A DNA stretch of 64,000 nt from Limanda limanda (taxonomy: Eukaryota > Chordata > Actinopteri > Pleuronectiformes > Pleuronectidae): positions 20,230,248 to 20,294,247 of the forward strand of contig NC_083651.1 of NCBI RefSeq assembly GCF_963576545.1, read 5' to 3'. A program made the translations under genes and the position numbers. This document shows positions 1-12,482 of the stretch, piece by piece. A model generated the notes under the pieces. It was not told the DNA's origin. It saw only the letters and a program-made list of their open reading frames with translations, and made no database searches. Each line of letters opens with the position of its first letter. Positions within the stretch are counted from its first letter, which is position 1.

Positions 1-2019
1 TCCACATTACTGAATAATCCTGCACCACAGTTATGAAATTATCTTTTGCTTATTGACCTATCCGAACTTTCATTCATTTATTATTACATTCATATCACCT
101 ATACACTGTGCACAGGTGGAGTTATTCATCTGGATTGTGTGAGATCATATGTTTTCCCAACAATTTCATGATCTATAGCAGAAAAATGAATGAAGGAAAA
201 CTCCATTTAACATGATATGAAAACATTGTTACACATCTACACAACAACATGACAACAACAACCTGAACTACAAGTACTGGATTCAATCGCTGGATGCACA
301 CAATGTAACGGTCAAAAAGGACCAGTACACACATGAAGGTGGCAGCTGTTATTTATAAAGCAGATATTCCAGCCTGGCTCTCTCTTTTTTCAAAATTGAT
401 ATATTATATATTTCTATTTTCTGTTTTTATTTTCTCATAACCCTGGTTGACAGTGACTGATGTGATTTTTTTTGTACTTTTGTTGTTGCTGTAATATACT
501 GTTTCAAGTTAGCATTTTTGCAGAAGTTAAAACATTTACTGAAACATTGTGTGATTGCTATATATGCACCTCTTATAGCACCATCTTTATGGCAGTAATA
601 GCAAATCATATAGTGTTTGTCCCACATTTCTTGTAACTTAATTTATTTTAAACATAAAAATGAAATAAATGAAAGGTCTGTGTAACATGATATGAGAACA
701 TTGTCACACGTCTATACCACAACATGAAAATAGAGAAATAAAAATCTGCCTGAACGACTGTATATCCCCCCGTCCCCGGCCACTCCCCCCCCACTGTGCG
801 GGACCATGTGGCTCCGCTGACTGACAGGTCTGGTGTTTGCTCTGAAACTCTCTGTGGCACCTCCCTCCACGGGGGCCACTGAACCACCAGCCCACAGGAG
901 TGACTCCCACTGGGAGGGCCAGGCCCCGGCGCTTCCTCCCCTGGATGACCTGTGACACACCCAGTTTGCGCTTGGTGGCCTTGAAGAGACGGTGGTGGGG
1001 ATTTCTCCACGGCCAAGCAGCGGGTTGTAATTGATGTGGCAGAGACGTCAGCACTAATCTTTTGCTCTCTGACGGCCTCTCTGTAAGCCCCTCATCCACT
1101 CCACTCCGAGACCTGCCGCACCAACCTCTGAAAACTGCTACCTAGTCAATTAGATCTCCTCTGTCTGTTCCCTGTTTTGTGTAAATATATCTCCTGTAGA
1201 CACCCACCATGCTCAGTTATCTGCACCAGCACATTCAGGCTGATTTCTTAATGTCGCCGCATGCCGCTATCAGCAAATGGAAAGCTCGGCTGATATCTCT
1301 CCCCGTGGTGGGCTGACTGATTATATATGGAATAGGAGGACGCTGTTGATTTTCATATTTGTATGGAGGATTCCTATCTCCCTCTGCATACCTTGGGTCC
1401 CACAGTGCATATGGATATTGTAATCACACAGTTGTATATTGTGTGCTGCACCCGGGGATACCATTACTAATTTTGTCTAAGTGGTGTGAATAGAGTCCAA
1501 TGGGAAGCGTATCACAAGCACGGCACTGTTCGGCGTTCACTCGTGCCCCAACAATGTCAGCAAGTTTGCTTTGGAGGACAAACCTTGTCACGTGAAGAGG
1601 TACGACTTGTTACTGTCGGGGGTGCACAGAGGACATCACAGCTCTCTTTGAATCTAGGCAAGAGAGAAGTAATGGTACCTGGTATCAAACAATAGTTTTC
1701 AAACCTCAGTAGTTGGACTACATAGGGTTCACTGCATCATCATGATTTGTGTTTTTAGCTGTAATTACAAAGAGAACTAAAAGATCATGTGAGGGCTCAG
1801 TACCTTTGATTGCAGGTTTTCTCACCTACAGTGATGTTTTAATCTTTTGACACAACAAACATTAATTTCTCTTTAATTTTCAGGTTATAAACTACACATG
1901 TTTGTGTTTGTCCACTGGGCTGTTTTGCACTGGGGCCAATGGTGATGTAGCTTTTTCCACAGATAATAATTTAATAATTCCAATTTAAAAGTTAAAGGAA
2001 AGGTGCATGCTGAAACTTT
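1..2019. other. Intergenic; one direct repeat and a GC-rich block
   Basis: Mostly AT-rich with no recognised gene. Positions 770-1110 are much richer in GC than the flanks and give three overlapping minus-strand reading frames. None has a recognised domain or splice-consistent context. The rest shows nothing I can name. Confidence 0.5.
208..730 (+). repeat. Direct repeat pair, 48 bp, copies at 208-255 and 683-730
   Basis: Both copies begin TAACATGATATGA and differ at about 6 of 48 positions. They lie 475 bp apart, the second next to the GC-rich block. This could be an old local duplication or two ends of a degraded element. Confidence 0.6.
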
Positions 2020-2175
2020 AATGAAGTGTAACGCTATGGGAAATATAGTTCTTTATAACTTTGAAACCAGTGTGATGGGAAGATTGATAAAGCTCTCAGT
2101 TGTTTAAAATGAATATGAAGCCACAGCCAGCAGCCACATAGCTTAGCATAAATCTTTAAATGAGGCAAAGACTGA
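2020..2175 (+). repeat. Fish dispersed repeat fragment
   Basis: The stretch around GGGAAGATTGATAAAGCTCT and the following AGCCACAGCCAGCAGCC, TAGCTTAGCATAAA match, from memory, a very common teleost interspersed repeat. Boundaries are approximate and no target duplication was found. Confidence 0.5.
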
Positions 2176-2258
2176 GCTTGGTTCTTTCTGAAATTATCAA
2201 GATCAACTTTCACTAATACATTATATTGGTTCCTTTTGAGTTGATATTCGGTTAAAAC

Positions 2259-4041
2259 CAGGGTTCGAATTATCTTTTTGTCTCTAAGGGGGTCTCTATC
2301 TCATAAAAAAGTTGGCGCACCGCACACATAGCCTACCAAGGCTATACAATTAAATAGCCTAGGCGCGAGCAGCGCTTTTGCGGACGGTAGGCATAGGCTG
2401 TATACAACTTGACGCACGCACACAACAGACAGAGACATTTTTGTACAGAAATTGATTTATTTTAATTAATTTCAATATATTATTGATTGTAATAGTCCAT
2501 ATATATTTCATTTCATTACTGCCAAATCGGAGAGGAAACCCATATTTTCTGATCCTAAATATTCTACTATTTTTTGTTTTTTTTTGGCTGTAAACCCGAA
2601 ACTTGTCAGGGCCGAATATGAATTCGGCGCCGGTGGCCTTTTTTTCAGTGGCATAACTGACCGTGATGTTTCTTTTAGATGTAGATGTATTTATCTCAAA
2701 AGCATGTTAAGCTAAAAGCACACAACCTCTTCTGACTTTATGACCTGTCAAGTTGTTCGTATCTACTATGCAATTTGCTCCAGCCTAGTGGTGTGGTGGT
2801 GAAGTGCAGTCATGCTGCGTTCATGGGCGTCAGGTAGGCTACGGTCTGGCTATGTCCCGTGGTATGGTATCCTATTTTAATTTAACGTCTTAATGGTAAG
2901 AGACCACACAGGGATGGATAATGAGCGTTATTTAACATTAAATTACAATGTCATATATATGGCAAACACCTTCAGATCAGGGCTGCAACTAACGACTATT
3001 CTGATAGTCGATTAGTCACCGATTATTGAAACGATTAATCGACTTATCGGATTATGAATGACACAAATTATCAATTGCTCTTATTTAGCAAACAGCTTTT
3101 AAATTTTGCTTGAGGTTGTTCAAAGCATGTGATGACTGAAAATAAAGACAATAAAGGTCAATACTTCATTAATAAAAAATGTCTTTTAATAAACTTTAAT
3201 TAACTTTAATAAAAGAAAAATCAAGCCTTTTTCCATTTAAAACCAAGGACAGGCAAAGTGCTAATAAAAAAATATTAATAAAAAATCAATTCCTGTTAAC
3301 AAAAATGACAGGGAAAATAACAGCAATATAAACATCCACAAACCAAACTACAGTCTTCTTCGGACTAAATAATTGTGATAAAAAAAAGACGTTTGTCAGG
3401 CAATAGGATAACATTTCGCTTTTAAACTCCTTAAAAAAAAGTTTAAACCATATTTTTGCAATGGATTCTAGAATCCTGCGCACAGGTATATACGTGTATA
3501 TATAACATCTGACAGAGGCGAGTCCGCATCGTCTCCGTTACGAAGTCACACGTGACTCCTCCTCAAATGTGCGTGTCCTGCTTACATGCAGAGCAGGTCC
3601 GCCGCAACAAATACTGCAGGTAGTTTTTTTTTCGGGCTGTTAAGAGTGAAGTTCTCCCGAACTTTTGACTTCCTGGTAGGCGATGGACCATGTTCTGTCG
3701 CTATTGCACATGCGCGGCTATTGCACATGCGCGGCTTTCAGAGATAGGAAGGTAGTGAGATGACTCACTCCTCAGCTACTTCCATCAGCAATCCGGTAAA
3801 ACGACTTTTAGTTCAGCTGCACGGCACGAGAAACACGCACTATGACGTAACCAACGATTCATTGACGAGTAAATTAGACTATTTTATCATCGATTTTTGT
3901 AGACGACGTTGACTAATCGTTGCACCCCTACTTCAGATATGACAGACCCCCTCAGATTTTTGACTTTGTTGCTTTCATGGGAGCTAGTCCTCTCTCTCTG
4001 GGAGCTCAGCCCCCTCTGGCTCCCACGTAATTCGAACACTG
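2259..4041. mobile_element. Nonautonomous hAT-type element, split by a second hAT
   Basis: Terminal inverted repeats read CAGGGTTCGAATTA at the left and, reverse-complemented, CAGTGTTCGAATTA at the right. They are flanked by a perfect 8-bp duplication GTTAAAAC (2251-2258 and 4042-4049). An 8-bp target duplication and CAG...CTG ends are hallmarks of hAT transposons. Without the inner insertion it is about 0.82 kb, with no transposase reading frame, so it must have moved using another element's enzyme. Confidence 0.85.
2978..3930. mobile_element. Nonautonomous hAT element nested inside the first
   Basis: The left end is CAGGGCTGCAAC and the right end, reverse-complemented, is TAGGGGTGCAAC. A perfect 8-bp target duplication CTTCAGAT lies at 2970-2977 and 3931-3938. 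The 953-bp body has subterminal ATTAATCG-type motifs typical of vertebrate hAT MITEs and no transposase. It includes a perfect 17-bp tandem pair (3701-3717, 3718-3734) and an NBRE-like octamer at 3153. Its intact duplication inside the outer element shows it inserted later. Confidence 0.88.
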
Positions 4042-4049
4042 GTTAAAAC

Positions 4050-7000
4050 CCATTTTTGGTTTTATTATGGAACTTCGCCGAGTCCAGTTTCCATTTAATC
4101 GGTGGAGAAATACGGAAGTTACTTTGCCCGACAAAAAAATATTGAATCAATATCCTGTCGATATGATCATTGGAAGCAGAAAAGGGTGAATTAATACCTC
4201 CCTTGATACCTTGATACATATGTTCCTTATTAAGTGAAGTTATCAGGAAACACTTGGAGGTGGTGCATTGAACATTTCTGAGTCCAAGTAAAAGAATTGG
4301 TTTTATGTGTTTCCCACAAATCAATCTTGATTCCGATGAAAACGATTAGAGCTCCACTCCAGGTAATCAGAAGACAAAACAGTTCTGATGTGTGCAGTCG
4401 ATCGAAGTCAGATCTTCATATAAAACAAACTTTTGAAAGACTATAATGAAGCACTTTTGTTAATGCGATATTTATGTGATATTTGTGGAATAAACATCTT
4501 TATCGGAATCTGCGGCACACTTGAACCTCCACCACCGCCCGCCATGATTCAGTGTTCTGAGAAATATCAAATGTCATTTATTTATTCAGTTTTTTAATAC
4601 AAAGAAGAAAAACATCAGAAAAACATATTCGGGAATAATTTTGACCCCTATACCTCATAATTATAACTTAGAATCTCATAATTATTAGCAAGTATGAGCA
4701 TGGTATATATAAGGATGCAATTATTTACAATTATGTACAGGAAAAGATTATCAGCATTAATTAATATGAAAAAGTAATGTTGGAGTCAAGAGGGGCAGAC
4801 TTCATGATAACTTGTTGTACAAATGAATATCAAATATCCAATATATACAATTTTTACGTCTTTTGACTTTTTGTCAGAGCAGCTTCAGGATGTGCTGCAC
4901 GTGACATTATCATAAGAGTATTGATTATTCGCTATTCAGCTCACTCGCTAAAAGTAAGTTCTATGACATTACAGTTATTAATCTTATTGGTAACTATACA
5001 ACGTAGAATACTTCTGCTGTAAGGTAGATTTTCCATTTCAAATTGTGAGTTTCACGAGGAGTGAAGTTCTGACATTTTCACACCACAGCACTGCGACAAA
5101 CATTTCACGTCCCATTACAGTGGGAGCCGTTTCAGGATGGAGATCCCTGTTCCTCTTCTTTAGTGCTACCTAACATGACCTTCCAGCTGTGGTTCTTCTT
5201 CAGAAGTCTGGACTATACGGTGTGTTACTAGACAGGTGGCGGACATGCTCTCTGAACATGGTCCACTGAAAATACTCCAACCTCGAGGGATTCATTACTT
5301 CTAATAATTACTATGACTAAATATTCCAACATCACCGTTATATTTTTACCAAGAAGAAGGTCAAAATGGTGAAAGAGAAGATGGAAATGCAATAATTCGC
5401 CAAACAGAGTTCTGATCAGGATGCATGTAAACGTATCAAAGAGGGGCTCATGGAAAACATACACAAGGTTAATCTGCTATGACTGTTAAAATTTCCATGT
5501 TATGCCAGTGGAATAAAGAATTATGATGGAATGAAGCATGCTGTTTACTCAAACTCTTCTCTTTGCAGAGTAACTGCATGAATTACAGACCTTTTGTCAA
5601 TGTATAAATGCATAAATGCATAGAGTCAAGCAAGCACTCAGGATTTATTCTTGAAATAATGCATTATTGAAGGTATAAGTACATATATCAGTTTGCAGAT
5701 AATAAACAATTTATAATTTAGAAGCTGCATTTTATAGTTTGGAAGCTTTACAAGCTCTGCACGTTGGACATCTTTTTTGTGAACATTTTCAGCAGTGTTG
5801 CTTTTGTTTAGTGAATTAAAATCGGCTGCATAAAGCAAATTAAAATGTGCATCACAGTGTCATCCGTGAGCAAACCCACCGGCAAAGACTGACGACCTCT
5901 CCCCGTGGCTTCACTCATATTAGACCAGCTCTGTCGGAGCGAGAGTCTCCTTCATGTCCTGTTGATTAAACTGAGTCATATTATGTGAGCCGGTGTTATG
6001 CATAAACACAGATATGAATGATAAACAGAGGATATGAATCTTTTCAGTGGTAAACGTGTATGCCCGCTTCAACCCACGAGCATTTTCCTTTTCATATCTC
6101 TTGTTTACTGTGTTTGCATTTTTCATGCTCCTGGTTGAAAGCGCCACTTTTTGACGATTCATTGTAAATGTTAGAAACTACTTCAGCATTTTTACAGCCA
6201 AAGATTGGATTCATAGTTTGTTCACTGTCCTTTTTGTTATCTCCAAACTTTACATCAAGAATATTTTTTAACCTATAGAAACTTTTTCACCTCTGAAGTT
6301 CAACCCACACTCATTAACAGCGTCATTAAAAGTAATTACTCTGTATTTGATTCATGGCTTGTTATTAAATGCTATTTTTCCCAAATTCCGACAAGCTTTA
6401 GAATTAAATTGTAAACCTCACCGCTGTGGGGGAAACACACAATGTCTCAAGTCGAGACAGGTGCTCGTTTCCCTTGTCTCAGTCTTGTCCGTGTCAATGT
6501 TTATCAAAATGTCCAAGTATGAGTCGCCAACATCATCAAATGTCGGAAAATATAATAGGTGCAAAATGTCACGGGAAATCGCTCTGTGTTCCAGGATGCG
6601 ATGCCATTTCCATAAATGTTTAATTGATTGTAATCCTTTGTTGAGGAGACATTTGCACAATGCGCTGGGTTCACACAGAGCAGGATATTGAAATATTGAA
6701 GCAAAAATAATAATTTGGATCCATCTGTAGCTTAATTGTCAGAAACCGCCTGATAATGGCCTTTTATTTGGTGTGATTATCTAGCGTACAATTAATGTGG
6801 CGGGGGGGAATGAAAGTTGTAAGTGGAAGTTGTCAGTGACCAGAGAAGAGCGGCTGTATGTTTAATCTAAACAGCTGAGAGAAAACTGAATGGTTAATAT
6901 CAGAATAGCTGCCACAGCCACTGTGAACGTCCTTAATTGTTTTCATATGGTCATTTATTATAGCACATGTGGTTGATTAAGTCACATGTCAGCAGCGAGC

Positions 7001-8308
7001 GTACGGGTGAATTGCTGCTGAACTGTCGGGGCCGGGGGGGGGAGCCTGGGAGAGCAGGAGGACGCAGCCATGGTAGTCACTCTCCTCTCCGGCCGGCCGG
7101 CTCGCCACCTCCACTCTAGAGCCGCGCTCCACCTCCCAGGCAGGTTTGGGGGCAACCATCTTGGCTCGAGCTGCTCGGCTCGCCGCAGCCATGACGGGAT
7201 TTAGCAATTCTCTCCCTTTATTTACACGCCATCGCCCCAGCTCCACGTCATGTCGGAGCGGTGTGGTCGTGCGGCTTTGCGGCTGACCTCAGGGTAGAGG
7301 CTGTCTCCACTGATCCACGCTCAGCCTGCTGGGGGGGGGGGAGGACCAGGTCCTGGTCATGTAATACGCGGCTGTAACAGCAGCGGCTTTTCATGCCACC
7401 ATACAAATGTAGATCTGTACCATTTCATTTCTAAAAACAGCACATGTTTTTTTACTCATAACAACATATTTAATTGTAGCCTCACCTACACATCTATAAA
7501 TATTTGGCTTTATATCGTCTTTATTATACAATGGAAGCAAAGCGGAAGACACTACACCTCATGTAGCGACTGCCTGGATGTTTCTGTCACAGCAGACAGT
7601 CACATACCCCCAAGCAAATGTGTTACAAACCAAAAAAAGCTGCTGGAGGTGTCATGTAAATACCTCACCATAGTTAAAGTAATAGGCTATAAAGTGATCT
7701 TTAAGTGGAGTTTTAAGCACCCCCATAATGGCTTTAGCTGCCTTTTAGCAGACCATGTGCCTCCCCCAGAGTAGTGATTATGAGTCACGGATGGAGAGGT
7801 CTTGTGTGTAGGTCAGCCTGTAAGCATCACTTTCACCTGCCAATCTTTACTTTCCCTGATACTCAGAGAGCCTTTCTCTTTACGCAGTTAACTGTCTTAC
7901 AGCAGGTGGTATCTGGCGAAATTATGTCTACAAAACACTTTGACAAAACTCAGGTGTAGCCTCGAGGAATTCCTACTGCGGGAAAATAAAAAAACCTCCG
8001 AAAAAGGACAGATGGAAAAAAGAGCCCCATAAATTAAACATCTTCTTTGGCATATTGTAGGTTCTGGTCATAAGAATTTTTTTACAGCAAATGTTTGAGG
8101 AAGAAACCGTCTGGTTCTGCTCGGGCTGGTCTTCTCCTTCCCGCATTACACAAGGACACTGATGCATGGTGCTTTCTGAATGTGGCATTACGTTGGAGGT
8201 CGTGGGGCCGAGTTTCAGGAAGTGTTCTTAATTTCACAGGGTTAAGGAACAGCAGATTCACGGGGAATACAGATCACTTAGCACAAGCCGCCCGACCTCC
8301 CTGCAAGT
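4050..8308. other. Intergenic, no recognised gene; CpG block inside
   Basis: AT-rich sequence with scattered short frames that lack coding character. The one standout is the CpG-dense block at 6985-7330, listed separately. Nothing else is identified. Confidence 0.5.
6985..7330. promoter_or_regulatory. Isolated CpG-dense block, possible enhancer or noncoding promoter
   Basis: Within an AT-rich desert this block carries CCGGCCGGCCGG, many CpGs, a YY1-like AAGATGGTT on the minus strand near 7155, and a CGTCA half-CRE near 7246. It has no convincing coding frame. The regulatory role is inference from composition only. Confidence 0.3.
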
Positions 8309-8453
<145 letters not shown>

Positions 8454-11006
8454 ACACCCCCATTTGTTAACCACATCCTTGGGGCCGCTGAACCGTTGAG
8501 ACGGCCAAGGTGAACAGTGCGGTCCCAGAAGGAGGCTCTGCTGTCATAGATCAGCGAAACAGTGATTCAGCTGCAGCCGTGCGCGTTGGTGTGATCACGC
8601 TCGCTCTTTTTTTAAGTGTAGCAACCAATTCAGCGTGCATGGGTTTACATGGATGAAATGGACTTGTGTTGAGGTCCATGAGTCTTCAGGCCTCATGATG
8701 TCAAAGCCTTGATTTTCATGTGACGCAAGTGAATTGATTCCTCTTGTTTTCCTCTGACGACATGTTCAACAAAAACAACACTGAGCGAAGTCACTGGATA
8801 GATTGTACCAGAATCCTCCCATTATTTGCCCAAACTAAAAGGAATTGTACATGTATCAGTGATAATCCGATAATCACGGCGCTCCTAAGCTTTTAATTTG
8901 ATTAAGTGTGTGAAAATCGAGGGCAGAGAGTCTCTTGGAGGATAACATCACAGACAGCGTCCCCCCTAATTGGTGCTGTAAATTTACATATGGATTCCTG
9001 TTTAATGTTTAACCAGTCTTTAATCCGCCCGGCTCTGTGATGTCGGCGGTCGGGAAATATCCGCGTCTGTCACATGATGTGTGATTATGCTCCGAATGTG
9101 TTCGGGCTGGCTTTTCATGAAACGCGGTAACAATTACTGCAGCTTTCATACAGTTAGATTTAGGAAGCGTTTCAGTCATGGCTGACAAAACATGCCCCGG
9201 CTCCTCCAGGAATTGAATGGAGCAGTGCTTTTATAGGGCTTTCAGCTGCAATCCACACTGGCTAGATTAACAGCAGACAATCACCTCCATTATTGTCTTT
9301 TTACAGCGCGCACGCTCTCTCCCCATTGAAATCAATCGCCATCTCCCCTGTGCTGTGCTGAAAAATGACAGATTAAACTGATCATGTAGTTCATTGTAAA
9401 ACAGAGTTAATTAAGATGCTGCACATCTTTTTTTTTTCTTTGGGTCCACTTCTGCTTGAGGATCTATCGACTTCAGACACACTGTATGTGACAATGGTGC
9501 TACAATATTTATTGGAAAACAACCAACACCTTCAATTGACAGATATTCTGCAAGCTCACACACGTCAGTCAATCAATGGTCTCGGATTAAGTGTTACTGG
9601 TGAGTTATATGAGGTAATATTGAGGTGAGAGATTTTTCATTATTGTATGCTGTCTGTAAAGTTTCTTTCCTGTCACCTCTCTTTATATTTTCTCTAATCC
9701 TCGACCCCCTCATTGTTTGTTTTTCCCAAGCCTTTATTTTCTTTCCATTTTTAATAAGCTGAACCAAACCATTTTCACTTTTTTTACAGGCGGCTTCACT
9801 CTTTCGTCTCTGAATAAATGGTGACTTTATTTCCATGAAATTCTGAAATGACATAGATTTTACTTTTGCATAAAAGCATGAAGAATGTGCCTAATATCGG
9901 CGGCATTCATCTGCTAAGTGGACATTTGCATGGGTGCGAGGGGAAAAGGGGGAGAGGGAGAGAACCACTAGCCTCCTGGGGTGACAGCAGTGCAGGGGGA
10001 TGACATGTGACAGCTGTGACAGTACTGAAGGGGGGGGTGGGACGGCGACTTGCTGCGCCCCCTGATCCAATTACGCCACACGGCCCCCTGTCAGACCCAG
10101 CAGCTTGACTCCAGCCACTCTGAGGACGGTATTGATCTCTTGTCAGGAGGACCAGTTGCCCTCCCTCACGATCCAGCACCGCTGAACTTTCCAACCACCC
10201 CACCGTCAAATCCCCACTTACACCCGCCATCCGAGCCGCTATCCTGCTCTCTTGCCTACCACCCTCCTAAATGACTGGTAAAATCGGGTTATGGCATTCA
10301 GGTGAGGAGAGACAGAGGAGGTCAATGGGGCTGGGTGCTAAATACTCCCCTAGCTGGCGCGGGAGAGTTTGTAACATCGGCGGCGGTGATACGTCTGTCC
10401 AGCTCGGAGCTCGGCGCTATGCTTACAGTACTTCACTAATGGTCTGAGGGGATGCTGCCTTGCTTGTATGGAAGCGTTTGATTTGAGATGATGAAAAGGC
10501 CATTGCAATTAGCAGGCCCTGGTTCGTTTTGCCGCTGCTAGGACAGAGTGGTGGAGACAGTGGCAGCTGCCAATAACTTCAACTTACAAAGAACAGACAA
10601 TTAGGCCAGGGCCTGTTACCACGGCGAGTCCCACATCTCCAGACCTTTGCACCGGCCCTACCTCCGAGCACCTGCAGGTCAATAGGCAATGATATTGTGC
10701 AGTGCAACAGCTTGGAACAGAGGTTAATCAAACCACAACCACACACATCACTTGCATTCAGCTTATTATTCTCGCCACAAAGGCCAAGAGCAGCAGAAGA
10801 GGAAAGGGAAGGAATATCTACTTTTTTCTGCATCGCTGAGGGAGATGATCACACTCACAAGTTTCTCAGTTTCTCAATAAATCTGGACTCTTACACTCCC
10901 ATTTAAGATACATGTAATAATTGATGCTTTACTGTTTATTTTAGAAACATGGTTCATGAATTCCCTGTCCACACTAATGTGACTATTTTGATTGAGCATC
11001 TCATCA
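8454..11006. other. Intergenic, no recognised gene
   Basis: No splice-consistent exon was seen. Positions 8940-9330 and 10360-10560 are of higher complexity with several CpGs and homeodomain-type TAATT cores. They would be reasonable places to look for conserved noncoding elements, but I cannot test conservation. Confidence 0.4.
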
Positions 11007-11290
<284 letters not shown>

Positions 11291-11293
11291 GAT

Positions 11294-11311
11294 CTAACCC
11301 TAACCCTAACC
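11294..11311 (+). repeat. Short telomere-like CTAACC run
   Basis: Three CTAACC units directly after the fish repeat. A similar two-unit run occurs at 22334-22348. These are too short to be interstitial telomere arrays. Confidence 0.6.
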
Positions 11312-11381
11312 TGCTTTACCTCCTTAGCCATATCCTCCCTAAACTAAAGTATTTTTAGTTCACTAAAACAAATAGATATTT

Positions 11382-11413
11382 AGAAAACACCTTCCAAAGA
11401 AAACACCTTCCAA
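11382..11413 (+). repeat. Perfect 16-bp tandem duplication
   Basis: AGAAAACACCTTCCAA occurs twice, head to tail, with no mismatch. Confidence 0.9.
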
Positions 11414-12194
11414 TATGCAGATTTTAAAAAACTCCAGTTTCTGTGTATTTCATGTAAAACGTAACGTTTGGGAAACAATGTGTCACACTGTATGTCACTT
11501 TGTATAATGGGCAAGGAACAGCGGCCATATATCAGTTACAATAGCGCTTCTTGATCTAAGTTTTGTATTCTTGTTATTTTGATATTTTGTAAAAACTAAG
11601 GTTGTGTGGGCTGAGATTTTTTTAAAAACAGAGAAAAATATCACTTTAAAAAATGTATATACACAGTAGTGCAGACAGTCCACCACCTGCTCACGGAACT
11701 CGCTGATAAACTTAAAATGCTTCGTTGTTTTATCATCACCCCTGCTCTGCGTGGTAAGCCATGTTGTCGACAGTCCCTTGAAGTAGAAAAAACACCAAAT
11801 CCACCAAATCAGTGTGATCAACTGATGCTGTGTGTATAGCACCATGAAATTGGGCACAATCTGGAAAGAAGCTCATAGTCACTTTCATGGTACATGCAAT
11901 GTGTATCCAATGCAGAGTGTGAACATTACCCTGTTTACTCATGCATTCAGTTGTGACACCAAAGAGGTTTGGTCAGAGGTTATGCAGAGGTAGAGTGCCC
12001 ATGTCTTAGTGGTTCAAATAAAGGAAGGTTTTGCAGATCTGGGTTCTGTCATATTTCTCAATATGAAGTATGTGTTTGTAGTGCAAATAAAAAGATTAGC
12101 TGCATTATAAACGTTTCCATGGATTGTTTTAATGCCAGTCAGCTGAATAACCCCCAGTCAAGAAAACTCTTTGAGGTTTACACTCAAGACTGAA
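11414..12194. other. Intergenic, no recognised feature
   Basis: AT-rich sequence with short random frames. I see nothing to name. Confidence 0.4.
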
Positions 12195-12482
12195 GTAGAA
12201 AGGCCAATCAAGATTTCACACCCTCAATCGACAACGGTCCCTTAAATCTGTGAGAACCATGACTTATTCCCAGGAAATTGATAAAAAATGCCTTATCTTT
12301 CAATGTTAATGAAAGAAAAGAAACATTCCTGTGTCCACACCAACATTTTTCTAGGTTCTTCCCTGACCGCTTCCGCCTTTTTCCAACAAGTTTCGTTATA
12401 AGGCATCCGGTAGTATTTGTGTAATACTGCTGACTAATAACATAACGCAGATGAAAACTCCCTTATCTGAGGTAATTATACA
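12195..12482 (+). repeat. Decayed fish dispersed repeat
   Basis: Ordered blocks match a widespread teleost repeat from memory: ATTTCACACCCT, GAACCATGACTTATTCCCAG, TTAATGAAAGAAAAGAAACA, TTCTAGGTTCTTCC, AAGTTTCGTTATAAGGCATC, then CTGCTGAC and a final GAGGTAATTATA. Several indels indicate age. Confidence 0.6.

Noticed and set aside
11294..11311. Interstitial telomere repeat
   Set aside because: Only three CTAACC units. Fish repeats often contain such short runs, as also at 22334 and 33976.
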